Below the pieces are notes generated by a model that did not search any database, was not told the DNA's origin, and saw only the letters and a program-made list of their open reading frames with translations. This document shows, one piece after another, positions 23,144-34,400 of a stretch of DNA of 64,000 nucleotides. Position numbers and translations under genes: made by a program. This DNA comes from Pleodorina starrii (lineage: Eukaryota > Chlorophyta > Chlorophyceae > Chlamydomonadales > Volvocaceae): NCBI GenBank assembly GCA_030267565.1, contig BRXU01000001.1, forward strand, positions 7,384,001-7,448,000, read 5' to 3'. Position 1 is the stretch's first letter, and each line of letters starts with the position of its first letter.

Positions 23144-24079
23144 CTACACAGCCGTGACGCTGCCGCCGCCATCGCGTCCGATCCCATCGCCGGCAGCAGC
23201 AGCCGCAGCGGCGCCGCCGCCGCCGCCACCGCCGTCGCCGTCACCCTGGTGTTCGAGCGTGGCCTGGTATCCAGCCAGTCCCGCCTCCGTCGCCAATTCG
23301 GACAGAAACACAAAGTCCTCCATTTGGTGTACTACAGCGGCGGCGTCGATGGCAAGGGTGGCGTCGGGATCAGCGTCAGCGTCGTCGTCGCCGTCATAGA
23401 CGTACTCTTCCTCCAGCGAGGCCTGGTCATTAGCCAGTCCCGCCTCCGTCGCCAGTTCTGACAGAAACAGGTAATCCTCCATTCGACCAATGACGGCGGC
23501 GGCGGCGGCGATGGCGACGTCAGCGTCGGCGGCGCCTCCGTCAGTGCCGTACTGTTGGCCCAGCGAGGCCCGACCTCCGGCCAGCCTCGCCTCCGTCGCC
23601 ATTTCGGAAAGCAGGACCTGATCCATGAGAGCGGCGGCGGCAATGGCGGCGTCAGCGTCGGCATCAGCGCCGACATCGGCGCCGCCTTCAAGATCGTACC
23701 GATACTCTTCCCCCAGCGAGGCGAGATCTCCGGCCAGTCCCGCCTCCGTCGCCAGAACGGACAGGAACATATAGTCTTCCATGCGCTCGGCGGCGGCAGC
23801 GGCGGCGGCGGCGTCAGCGGCGGCGGCGGCGTCAGCAGCGGCGGCATCATCGGTAGCAGCGGCAGCGGCAGCGGAGGACTCCAGGGAGGCAACCACGTCG
23901 GCAACTGTCGAAGCAGCAGCAGCGGCGGCGGCGGCCGAGAAGGCGGCGTCGCCTACTCCGGGGCATCGAGCACGAAATATAGTAAGTACGTGTTTCAGGT
24001 GGCGGCTGAAACACAGGAGGCGCGAGGAGCGCGGGCGAGGAGGCGCCGCAGGTCGTCGTAATAACCGTCCGCTAACCAT
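23144..24079 (-). CDS. Unrecognised Ala-rich tandem-repeat protein (311 aa, single exon)
   Basis: One uninterrupted ORF. Residues 1-60 are Arg/Leu/Ser-rich (MVSGRLLRRPAAPPRPRSSR) and resemble an organelle leader. Ala/Asp tracts follow, then four tandem repeats of 49-53 residues. Each carries a conserved core MEDYxFLSELATEAGLA, then ASLxEEY, then an acidic Asp/Ala/Gly spacer. At DNA level the shared core recurs at 23282, 23441, 23588 and 23741. The spacings of 159, 147 and 153 nt are all multiples of three, which favours real coding. The tail is Gly-rich. I do not recognise the family. The core should be an amphipathic helix. Long plus-strand ORFs overlap, but the minus frame is the longest and holds the consistent repeat. 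Confidence 0.6.
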   Translation of the reverse strand: MVSGRLLRRPAAPPRPRSSRLLCFSRHLKHVLTIFRARCPGVGDAAFSAAAAAAAASTVADVVASLESSAAAAAATDDAAAADAAAAADAAAAAAAAERMEDYMFLSVLATEAGLAGDLASLGEEYRYDLEGGADVGADADADAAIAAAALMDQVLLSEMATEARLAGGRASLGQQYGTDGGAADADVAIAAAAAVIGRMEDYLFLSELATEAGLANDQASLEEEYVYDGDDDADADPDATLAIDAAAVVHQMEDFVFLSELATEAGLAGYQATLEHQGDGDGGGGGGGAAAAAAAGDGIGRDGGGSVTAV

Positions 24080-24140
24080 CTATTACGAACCCTGGTGCAA
24101 ATAAACTGCGTGGGCTCAACTGTTCCGCGACATCATCTTT

Positions 24141-24150
24141 TTTAATTTAT
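24141..24150 (-). promoter_or_regulatory. TATA-like element upstream of the repeat protein
   Basis: ATAAATTAAA on the minus strand, 62-71 nt upstream of the ATG at 24079, in a stretch much more AT-rich than the gene. Position fits a TATA box with a short 5' UTR. Weak evidence. Confidence 0.3.
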
Positions 24151-24936
24151 CATGTTTTAAATATGTTTGTATCCAATCTTAAATGTTTCCTTGCTGTGCG
24201 AGCCATCGTTCTCGGTCACACTGCCGGCATTCCTCGATGCATGCATGAGCGTCGTACGTCGATGCTGCCTCGAATGATGATGATGATGATGATGGCCACT
24301 TAGCATGGGTGGTTATCCATGTGTATCCATTTTTGCAAATGTTTAACATTTCCGTAAGCAATAGCCCGCGAAATGCCATGTCGAAGGAAGACATGCATGG
24401 ATGGGCGACGGTAGGCCCTCACGGACACGACACGTCCTAGCTTTCGTTCCTACCATCTTCATTGTGACAATTTTCCTCCGCAAATTATGATAATTGTAAT
24501 CCTTATCAGGGTCCAGCCGTGTCGTCCAGCGCCGGCGCGCAATTCGGTAACTGTCTAGCCGCTGCTGTGACCGTGTGGTGCGTGGCCCTCCTCCGTTCTT
24601 TGAATTCCCACAATCCGTAACTAATACAAATACGTGTAAGCTGGCCTACATGCACAAGTTTGTAAACGTTAGCGGCATGACGCGCGCGGGGAATGATTAT
24701 TACATAATAAGGCGGGGCGGGGTGCTGTCCGTTCATCAAGCATTGAAACGTTAACATCGAACACGCGTGTGCACTGGATTGGCTATCATAATAAGTGCCC
24801 TCCCTTCAGCATTACCAAAATAAATGACCTTGTACGTGTATGGCTGAGCTTACTTTGGTTTCACTTCAATCGCCAGGCCTGCCAGCAGGCTTCTGCTGCA
24901 CCTCAAAATGTTGCCGACAGCAGGCATATGTTGCAC

Positions 24937-25020
24937 ATTTGAGTTGGCAGGGATGCACATCTTCAACATATTATTAATTCATGAATACATTAATACATTA
25001 AATTTGAGTTGGCAGGGATG
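24937..25020. repeat. 19-bp direct repeat with 46-bp spacer
   Basis: ATTTGAGTTGGCAGGGATG is present at 24937-24955 and again at 25002-25020. The spacer is AT-rich (ATTAATTCATGAATACATTA). Could be a small duplication or footprint; origin unknown. Confidence 0.7.
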
Positions 25021-25114
25021 AACACCTTTCGTACGGCGGAGTGTATCGAAGCATGTCGTCTCAACATATGTCACAACATGATACATAGATAGGCAGGTCA
25101 CCTAAATATATACG

Positions 25115-25119
25115 TTACA
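25115..25119 (-). terminator. TGTAA polyadenylation signal candidate for the pyruvyltransferase-like gene
   Basis: TGTAA on the minus strand about 760 nt past the stop at 25880. I see no nearer minus-strand copy. A UTR of this length is normal in volvocine genes. Confidence 0.45.
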
Positions 25120-25879
25120 GAAGATAGGCGACGTCCGGATACCGGCAGCCGTCTCTTGTTAACGCCTTCCATGCATGGCCACTATTCCACCGCAGATGTC
25201 GGAATCGAATGTCCGTCCCCTGCCGTGCATATAGGTCTCGCTTACGTATGCAGCTGGAATCATACACTATGCATGTCGGTACCACAAAACCCACCACGCA
25301 GCCATCGCGCGCCAGGCACCTTTCCTCTTCAGCTATCGCCGCCGAGTAGTCACGGCGGCAATCCGAAGTAATCATCATATCAGGCAGGCAGTCCACGAGC
25401 GCAAGTACAGGTCATGCATGTTTTGTTGGATGGGCGTTCGTTGGAAATACACCCGCCGGCCACGCACAAGTTCAGACCTAATATGAGTTCATGACCCGCC
25501 GCCGGCACCAACTGCATCCGTCATGTGCCCCGCAGCAGGACCGCCGTGCACGCATTCAAAACTCCACAACGCCAAACTCTATGATCGAGCGTCCGCGTTA
25601 AGCGTTCGTCCTCAAACCGCTCATCATAGCCACCAAGAATGATTTTCGGCAAGTGCTCGCTGCCGGCTGTAACGTTTCCGTATACGTACCCAACTCCATC
25701 CACACACCTACCTTGCACCTGCGTGCCGCCTACATATATAGTGACACTCCTAACATTTCCAACTAATAACGTGTCATCATCAATAAACACCTTCACGTTT
25801 GCATGGCTTATCTTGTTCATATGCAAAACCAGAAAGAGTTGACCGCGCGCCCCGCCGCCTTACGGCATGCATGTTATGA

Positions 25880-28502
25880 TTACGAGCTAGACGGCTGCAG
25901 CGGCTGTGGCAGCTCACCCTTGATCCACGCCTCATTAGCTGCATTAACGTCATCAATTAGTGCATCCACCGTACCCAGCCGGTTCATAGCGTCCAGGATC
26001 GGCGCGTGCCTGGACAGCATCCGCAGTTGCCGCCGGTAGAGCTCATCCCTCGATGCGCGCGCGGGGCTGGAGTGTGTGTTACTTAGGGTCAACATGCCGT
26101 CGGCCTGGCAGCGCTCCGCTTCGGATGCCAAGTGCAGAGGGCGGGCAGCCGCCATGGCCTCTTCAATCATCTTCGTGTTGGCGGCAGCAGCAGACGCAGA
26201 ATCGCTGCCCGTGACTTCAATGATGAGCTGCTTGAGGCCATCTAAGCGGTTGTCCCCCAGAAACACCTTTGAAGCGTTGACGAACAAAGCTGGCACACCG
26301 AGGCCCACAGCCGGCATCACGACATGGAAGAAAGGGCCCACCGCCATTGTCGCTTCCCGGATCGCGCGTAGCTTATTAATACTCAGCTGGAAACGACCAG
26401 CCCGGGTTTGCAGGTCGTACACAGCCCCCATATCGACGGTTGTGAAGCTGCCACCTTCCATAGGCACCTGCTGGTGCCAAATGTGGCGCAGGCCACATGC
26501 GATCTGGACGCCAGCAACTGTGGAATGACGAGACCCGGAATCACAGACACCTCCGGGATTACCGAAAACCAAGGCCGTGGGCATGGAGGCGTCCGCGCTG
26601 CTGGAACCCAGCTCCTGGCTGATTCCTCTGCTGAATATGGACTTGGTGTACCCGCGGCTGGGGCAGATCCACGTGCGCAAGCCAAATGTGATGCAGCCGC
26701 CGTGCACCGCAGGCACGTTGTCGTTCAGCAAGCGACTCTTGCTCGTCTCATCCCGTGCGACCACGGGCCCCCACTTGTTAAACCAGTTCTGCATCTCGGG
26801 GTCCTTGGCAACCTGTCGCTCCACCCTAAAGCCGATGAAGACTGGCGTGATGTGGTCTGGAGGCGGCCAGCCGCTGTTGGGCCCTACGTTGCGACCCAAT
26901 CGGTACCAGCGGGCACCCATAACGACGTACGCCTGCCCACCGCCCGCAGGCTGCTCCGGCCACGACCGCTCGTCCGCAATGTGCTTGCACGGGGTCTGAT
27001 AGTGACCCGGGCCCAGATCCTGAGTCACGTCCACGAAGCTGTCGACCCGCGGCAAGTACTGGAGTGAGGCGATGGTCTGGAAAACGTCGCCCTCGTAAAA
27101 CTCCTTGTAGCCCCCAACGGCACGACATCCCGCCTGTGTACGTTTGTGCACGCAAGGGGGCGGGTATCGATGGTAGGCACACATGAAATCCAGGGGACTG
27201 AGAGAGGCTGCTGGGTTGGACGGAGGGAAGCTGTGCACCCAGATGTCACATCAGTGCGTTCGTCAATTAGCACAGGTAGGGCCCGATCATCAACAGGAAG
27301 GAATCTAGTTACGTAGCTGCAGAGGGGATGGAGTTTTGGCCGAGCACAGGGACGACGGCCGCATGCATTCGACGGCAGGATGCAGTATACTGCTGCTGCG
27401 AGTAGATGTATACGCCAGCAGCCACTCGCCATCCACACAGAAAGATGGGCCTAATAATCTGGCACGCACCCTAACGAATGCACGGGCACTGCATTCTTTG
27501 GGAGCCACCCAATGAAACGCCAACGACAGGCATTCGTTACACCAAGACATACAGGCCCCGCCGAATGAACACCCCAGCCGTCCAGCATTCATCAAACACC
27601 CCAGATGTATGTGGATCGACAGCAGCCTGGCTCCGTCCCGCCCGCCCTACCTCGGCAGCGTATCCCACGCCGTGGAAGGTCCTCGAAGCATTGCTAAGCC
27701 AGTGACCTCCCAGACCCATCTGGGTCGCGTCAGGGACGCAGGCGATAGGTTGATGATGGGCGTCGGTCAGGCTGCAGAAGACATGCTGCAGCCAACCGTC
27801 TTCTGGGGGCGGCGCGAGCAGCTCCCGTCCCGGCACCATTTGGACGAGCCAACTCATACGCTGCATGTACACCTGGAGCCCCGGAAGGTCAGCGTCTCCG
27901 CGCGGCAGCCAAAGAGCCGCCAGGCGCTTCTCATGCAGGAAGGCAGTCGGAGAGGCGGTGTTCAGCAGACTGGAAGCGCGCGCAGTTGAGTAGGCCTTGT
28001 TATTGTTGGGATCTAATAAGCCGTCCCAGAAGTGGTTGACGAAGAGGATGCGGCTGCAGGAGGACATACGGGCTAGCCCCGCGAGGATCGATGCCGCCTC
28101 AACTGCATACTCGAACCGGTGCCCGGGGAGCCAAAGCCTCAACAAGGACAGAGACTCGATGCTTGAAAACGTTTCCTGCAGCGGAGTATTCGCCACAAGC
28201 CGCGGTACCCGGAGCATGGTGGTCGTTACATGTGCATCCCGAAGACCGGCGACGACGTTGTAGCAGTCGCGCGTGCCGCAGAGGGCAGTGATGACATCGA
28301 AGCCATTCCTTGAGAGTCCATCGATGATTGCTGAGACCTGAGCGACCGGAGTGTCCGCGTCAGAAGAGTGAACAATGAGCGCACACGAGGAGCCACTGCT
28401 GGCAGCAGCCAGGTGTCCCACAGACAGAATCGCAAAAACTAAAAAGGCGGTGGTCCATTCGGCACAGGAAAAGGCACGGCGCGCGATACTTAAGTCAGCC
28501 AT
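25880..28502 (-). CDS. Secreted/Golgi protein with C-terminal polysaccharide pyruvyl transferase-like domain (737 aa)
   Basis: Exon 1 27543-28502 and exon 2 25880-27133, joined in phase 0 (donor TTG-GTGTAA, acceptor ACACAG). Residues 1-40 hold a hydrophobic segment (TTAFLVFAILSVGHLAA), so it should enter the secretory pathway. Residues about 41-315 are an unrecognised alpha/beta-type region. From about 321 the order of motifs fits the WcaK/CsaB pyruvyl transferase-like family: YEGDVFQTIASLQYLPRVDS, WPPPDHITPVFIGF, then GPVVARDETSKSRLL with a following GGCITFGL (about 442-475), and ATMAVGPFFHVVMPAVGLGV. The family modifies glycans, often with pyruvate ketals; the substrate is unknown here. The donor is not ideal; CT-GTATGT nearby is stronger but leaves no in-frame acceptor. 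A start at 28538 is also open. Confidence 0.65.
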
Positions 28503-29514
28503 CTCGCTGTGGATATTGTACGGTCTGTAAGTGAACAAAGAGGTGATCGTAAACTACAGGCTTGCCAGCCATACATGTCCAGATCGGGTGGATAGATGCA
28601 CATGCATTCAGCGAAGTGTGGGCGTTTATATGGGCTCGTTACGCTCGCACGCACTCAGGACCAATTAACTTCCTTGCGACCAGACAACTCCTATGAGTCA
28701 GACGGATCTGGACGGATTGATTGGCCGGACACCAACCGTCAGAAGCAAGCAATCAGTACGTTGCGCCTTGCTCATCGCCTGTATGTGTACATACCGTATG
28801 TATCCGAACGAAATTTGCTTGCGGCCTGACGAGACAGCTAGCCGTCAACCTGGCCTGATCTGCTGGTGAACCTTATCTATGCAACCACGCACCGCCGCAC
28901 GCACATGCAAGCCACGCCGCATACAGGAGGAGCCGATGCTTTCACCTTCGGTGGCCAGGTTGTTAACGGGTTGGATTCCAACAGCCTCGCTCGCTCACCT
29001 TGCTTGCCGCATCAGCTAGCCTCTCACAGGCGGAACGCGACATACATCCGTCGGAAGTAAGCTTTGCCTGTAAAGGATAGATACATTGTGGCCATGGGCC
29101 GGGGACATGCGCGATTGTGCCAATTGATTGCAGAGGCAGGTACGGTTGAGATATATGCTAGACTGTGCCTGACGGCCCAGCCACGCACGCAGACCTACCC
29201 CCGCCTGCTGTTCGTTCCTCGACTTTAAGCTAAGACATGAGTGAATGTCCCCAGCCAGACAATGCAACCACGCACGTGAGTCTGTATACATGTGCCATAG
29301 TGCAATGCGCATATACAGACAGATCTAGCTGCTGTCCGCCAATAAGTTAAGGAAGCTGCGTAGGGGACCTGGCGCGGCGAGAGACTACTCGGGCCTTCCG
29401 CATTCCCGCAGGTTCCCGCCGCCTATACTAACAGATACCGTACTGACGCTAATGTTTCTATTAATTATATAATTATCTGGGTGCATAAAACCCGTCCACG
29501 GAAATTGTGCGAGG

Positions 29515-29935
29515 TTCCCTAAAATAATTAGGAGTTTCCTGGAAATTGCTCCAGTTTCCTGAAAAGTTTTTTATGGAGTAATTCCAATCCCGCTAAAAAG
29601 ATCAGGGCGCGCTCGACAGGACGTGTGGGGCGGGTGGATGTGCGGTGTCGAGGAGTGCAGGAGGCGCTCGGGTGTCTGGGCGGGTTTGTGCTGTACGGCA
29701 TCGCAAACAAGTTTAATAGCGACGATGCGCTTCCATGTGCTTTAATAACAAGCGCACAACCAGACGTAATGCACTCGTAATTGAGCTCACTAAAAAGTTA
29801 CATGCTTCTGCGAAGCTTGCTAAAAAGTTAGGATTCGTTCGAAAACTCCCCTGAGTTGCCTAAAAACATTAAGCTCTAAAAATATATTCTCCAAACTTTT
29901 CAAGACGCTAAAAAATTAGGCTATAAAAACATAAG
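29515..29935. repeat. Cluster of CTAAAAA/TTAGG motifs
   Basis: At least seven copies of CTAAAA or CTAAAAA in about 420 bp, several as GCTAAAAAGTTA or GCTAAAAAATTAGG. The surroundings are unusually AT-rich for this genome. Not tandem and not an ORF. Function unknown. Confidence 0.55.
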
Positions 29936-31187
29936 CGTCAGTACGGTAGATCTCTTCGTTGTTGCTCGTACTACCGTAACCTGCCTCCCACGCACCCTCT
30001 CATCACGCACCCTGCAGATCCGGAACTCTTGTTCCAAGGCTTCGAACCCGACCGGAGTGCAACGCTAACCCTGCCTGCCTGTGACAATCAACGGCCTTCA
30101 CTAACTGTTTAGCGGGGCCAGCGTCAGGTCGGATCTCGGTTAACTGGAGCTGGGATGCAGCGTCCTTACGTCACGGTTGTCTCGACTGGCTCAATGTGCC
30201 TTGATCGACCCCCCGCCGCCATTGTACTGTAGTTAGCTAGCTAGCGGTGCGTGATGGGAGGGGGGTTGCACGGGACAAAACGAGCACATACCACAACTGA
30301 CATGTCCGCAAGATTTAATTTCAGAACGTATAACTGAAGCCCGAATACGAAGGCAGGGTCCCTCAAATACGAAATCAAAATGCGACTTTCGGCGGCCCAC
30401 CTTTTTCCCGGCGGAGTGATACAGGTAGCGGTTTGGTTCTGGGGGCCATTTTAATATTTGGGTTATTGATAATGTTTATTACTATCATTATTATTATTAT
30501 TATCCTTCCATCTTGGGCCTCTGGGATGGCGGTAGATAGGTACATGCGCTGGCGACCCCTCTCCAACGCCGCCAGGGCGACCAAAGCCACAACATCCCAC
30601 AAGATTCAAGACACAGGGATGGACCCAACCTGGCTGCCACGCCTCGCTGATGCGCTCAGAGCGGCTTGACTGTGACAAACGTCCGCAAACCGTCGCCTAA
30701 ACGCACGTCTTGTATCAAGTGGAAGCGGCTGATTCCACATCCAGGGAAGCGGCTACCTCCATTTTCGCACCCAATCTTCGCGTGTGATGATGATTTTGCG
30801 TTCCCAAGGTAGTGCCGCATGCGAATACGTGCAGCTTCGGCTTGCAGCAGGCCAGGCCACCCCGGCCAGGAATGGCGCGCGGTACCTAGGTCTGGTGAAT
30901 GGGGACCCGAGCGGCCTAGACCCGCGCTTGCCGTCATCAGTTGCATGACTCGGTGTTATCTGCCCCGTCCTTGAGTGTGAAGCTTGATAAGCTGAAGTTG
31001 TCGGTTTGCCCCAGATGTGCGGATGCGGTGTTTCACAGCACAGATACGGGCCATTCTGTTGTACGGTTGTCAGGCCAGGCATGGGATCCGTTTGCGATAG
31101 CAGAGGCGCTCGAAATGGGCTGCCTCCGGAAGGCGCCGGCGGGATAATATTAATAACAACCTTGCGGAAGATTTGTTTGAAGCTTGT

Positions 31188-31192
31188 TTACA
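31188..31192 (-). terminator. TGTAA polyadenylation signal candidate for the FAD oxidoreductase
   Basis: TGTAA on the minus strand 269 nt past the stop codon at 31461-31463, a normal distance for this group. Confidence 0.55.
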
Positions 31193-31460
31193 GTACAGGG
31201 CGATGCAGTACAGCTCCAAATCATGCTCATGCGGCAGAAAGTGGGGGCGGCGAGGGGCGGCGAGATCATCCCACCGCCTGTCGTTTGCCGAAATGACGCA
31301 GCTCCCTTTGCAGTACTATCTACATGGTCAAGCAGGTTGCCGTTTTCTGGAATCGTCTTCGAAAGCAGGCTGGATCCCTCGCTTTGGCTTTTTTATGTAC
31401 GGTAGGACTTGCACGACGCGCTTTCTGATCCAGCAGGGGCTGGCGGGGGCCGCCGCTGCT

Positions 31461-34400
31461 CTATGCGCCCTCCCCGCCGCTCCCGCCAGGACCGCCGCCG
31501 CCAGCGCCGCCGCCGTCACCATCGCCGCCGCCGGCTTCCAGTCGCTGCTGCAAAGCCTGTGCGCGCCTGGCCGCCCGGCGGCGAGCGCTACGCGATGCCG
31601 GCCCCGCCGGCTGCGCAGCCCTCTGCCGCGCCGCCGTTAGGTCCTCCGCCAAGTCGCCGCCATCGCCGCCGCTGCCGCCGGCAGCGGGCCCGTGGCCTGC
31701 ACCCTCCTGCCGCTGCGGCGGGAGCGGCGGCTGAAGCTGCTGCTGCTGCTGCGGCGGCGGCAAGCTGGGGCGTTGCCAATTGTGCTGCTGGCTCTGTGAA
31801 GGTTGAGGCAGCCGTAGCGTGGTTTCGGCGCCGCCGCACGGGGGCGCCGCTGCACCTGAGGGGCGCCTGATCCAGCCCTGCTGCGCCGACAAGGGCCGCC
31901 CCAGCTGCGTCTGCGGCTGCGGCTGCGGCGGCGATTGCGGCTGGGTAGGTGTCTTCTGCGGCTGTGACACTTCCTTTGATAGGCTGGGCCGCCACTGCTG
32001 CTGCTGCCGCTGCACTTGCGGTGGAGGTGTCAAGGCGGGAGCCGTTTGCGGCTGTGCCTGCTGTGCCTGCTGCGTCTGCTGCGTCTGCTGCGTCTGCTGC
32101 GTCTGCTGCGTCTGCGGGTGGCGCTGCTGGGGCTGACCGCTGCCGCTGCCGCTGCCGCTGCCGGTGCTGCCAAAGGAGCCGATGGGCGCCCCTTCGCCGC
32201 CGCCGCCGCCGGCCATGACTCGGAACCGCGGCGGCCCCAGCCCGATGCTCCGACTGTTGCGCCCCTGCGGCACGGTACACGCGTGGTACGGTACAGCTGC
32301 CCAACGTCACGTGCAGCGGGGTGCTAAGAATTGAGCCAAACCCCGAGCATGACGTCAGGGCATCACGTGATCACACCACGTCACCTAAACACGACATCTA
32401 TCGTATCCGCACCGCACGGCAAGGCGCATGACGTAACCAGGTGCACCTGCCCCATTTTGGCCTTGCCGTGCGGCACACTCCACCGGCCCTGCTACGCGCG
32501 CCAGTCTTTTTGGTGACCCTCCTTGGACCCACCATCCAGTGCTCATGAATGGCCTCTGCCAGCGCCAGCCCGCTGAGGCAGGCTCCTTCCACACTGGGAC
32601 TATGCAGCCAGTCGCCGCAGATTCCAACGCGGGAGGCTGCGATGAAGCGTGGGAGGGAGGGCGGGAGACCGGGACCGGGGGCCGGGGGACACCCAAAGCA
32701 GAGCCGAAGCTAAGGAACCGAGAGAGGAACGAGTATCGGGGAAGGATCGATGTGCCGAGTGGGTACCAAGAGCGGATGCTGTCGTAGGAGGAGGAACAAG
32801 GTGCGGGCGCGAAGGCAGCGGCCAAGGCCACGCCCGCGGCCGCGGCCATCTCCTCTCTCCCCCGCCTTCGAACTCTGCACGCTGGAGCCGACACCCCAAC
32901 CCATTAGCCGAGCACGAATGACTTTTATGGACTCTCTTCTTTTGAGGCGCGGCGTCCACTCAGCCCCAAACCAGCTGCAACCCAGCCAGCGCCAAAAGCC
33001 TTCCCGCGCTTCGACGCTTCGGGCGAGCCGCTTGTCGATAGAACCGCCCGCATCTCCAACCGCCAACCACCAACCGCCTTCCACAGCAACCACCAACTCA
33101 CCCCGCCCCATCGACACCCCAACCCACTCACCCGCATCCAGCACGCACGGCCCATCGGCGGCGGCAGAGGGCAGCAGCGCGTTCATCGGCACTGCCGCGC
33201 CCCACAGCTGCACGCGGCTGTACGACGGCCGCGGCGGCGGGGCCGCCAGCCCCACCGCCGCCGCAAAGGCCTCCAGCATCAGTGCCGTCACCTCGCGGGC
33301 CTTGCCAGGCGGAATATTTTCCTGGGGGACCTGTGCGGACGAGAACCGTTGGCGGTTGCAAACGGTCTTAACGGTCAGCCTTCTCGCCAGTAGTTGTTGG
33401 ATGGTGGCAGCTGCAGCCCTTCAGACACGGGCGCACACGCCTACGACGCGCTCAAACCCGTAGGCCACACAGCAAACCCAACCCCGCCACGAACGCCCTC
33501 AGAACCCAAAATACCCAACCACCCAGCCACCCAACCACTCCAACCGCCATAACCACCTTGTGCTGCGACCCGAACTCGCGCGTGCTTATCAGCGTCCAGA
33601 ACTCCAGCGGAGGCCCGCTCCCGCTTCCACCGCCGCCGGCGGTTGGCGGTTGGCGGTTGGCCGCGATCTTTGCGGTGTTGTTTGCCGCCCAGCTAAGCAC
33701 GGGGCTGCCCTCCACGAACGCGCCCTGCCAAGCCACCGGCAGCGACGAGGGGAAGCCCACCAGCAGAACCCACAGCGAGCAGAGCTGCATCACCTGGTTG
33801 CATTGGTAAGGTGGAGAGCGGCGGCCGGGGATGAGATTGCAGATTGGGCCTGTTACTCCATTGCGTCTGGGTCTAGAGCTCTGGAAACTGGAGGAAATAG
33901 CAGGGCCAGCGGGTTAGCGGAAGCGCTGCACTGTAGCGGAAGCGACCAGGGCCAAGCCGAGCCCGATCAGACCAGACAGCTGCGAATAGTTCGGATCCGG
34001 AACTCGGGGATTCGGGGCATTCGGGGATTCGGTTCATGTGGGAGTGGGGGGTGGGGGATGGAACGGGGGCCGGAGATGACGGAACCGAAGCGGTGTGGGT
34101 GAAGGGCCAAGTTGATCTCGCGGGGAAGAAGAGTACGGACCGGCGCGGAGGCGGGTAAGAAAAACGATCCGCGGCGTAAGGGACCGAGGCGGTGACGTTG
34201 GCGCGCATAGGTGGGGGAAAGGGTCGTCTCCTCGGACGCCCGCGAGGGCGGTGTCGGTCGCCCGCCCGCCCCTCTCCCCCCCTCTTGTCTCTCCACCGCG
34301 GTATCCTGTACATTGCCCCCACCCACCCACCCACTCCCACCCACCCCCTCATCCTGGACTGCTTATCGCTTTTTACTGTTACCGGTCACTCCAACCCCAT

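Larger units (their letters stand above)
24151..25879. other. AT-richer interval, repeat protein to pyruvyltransferase-like gene
   Basis: Contains a GAT microsatellite near 24276-24293, a 19-bp exact direct repeat (24937-24955 and 25002-25020) and the probable long 3' UTR of the next minus-strand gene (25115-25879). Two minus-strand ORFs of about 100 codons (25521-25826, 25115-25396) fall in that UTR; they are treated under findings. Confidence 0.5.
28503..31460. other. Gene-free interval, AT-richer
   Basis: About 3 kb. It holds the promoter of the pyruvyltransferase-like gene, a cluster of CTAAAAA motifs (29515-29935), an ATT microsatellite (30486-30503) and, at its right end, the 3' UTR of the FAD oxidoreductase. 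No ORF shows splice structure or recognisable motifs. Confidence 0.55.

Noticed and set aside
23555..24061. Plus-strand ORF of 168 codons over the Ala-rich repeat gene
   Set aside because: Shorter than the minus ORF, and its repeats are only the antisense of the minus-strand repeat units; the minus frame alone spans all four units.
26408..27067. Plus-strand ORF of 219 codons
   Set aside because: Antisense shadow of the pyruvyltransferase-like exon, which has family motifs in the minus frame.
28500..28538. Start of the pyruvyltransferase-like protein at 28538
   Set aside because: In frame, but it puts 12 extra residues before the signal anchor; 28502 gives a more usual N-terminus.
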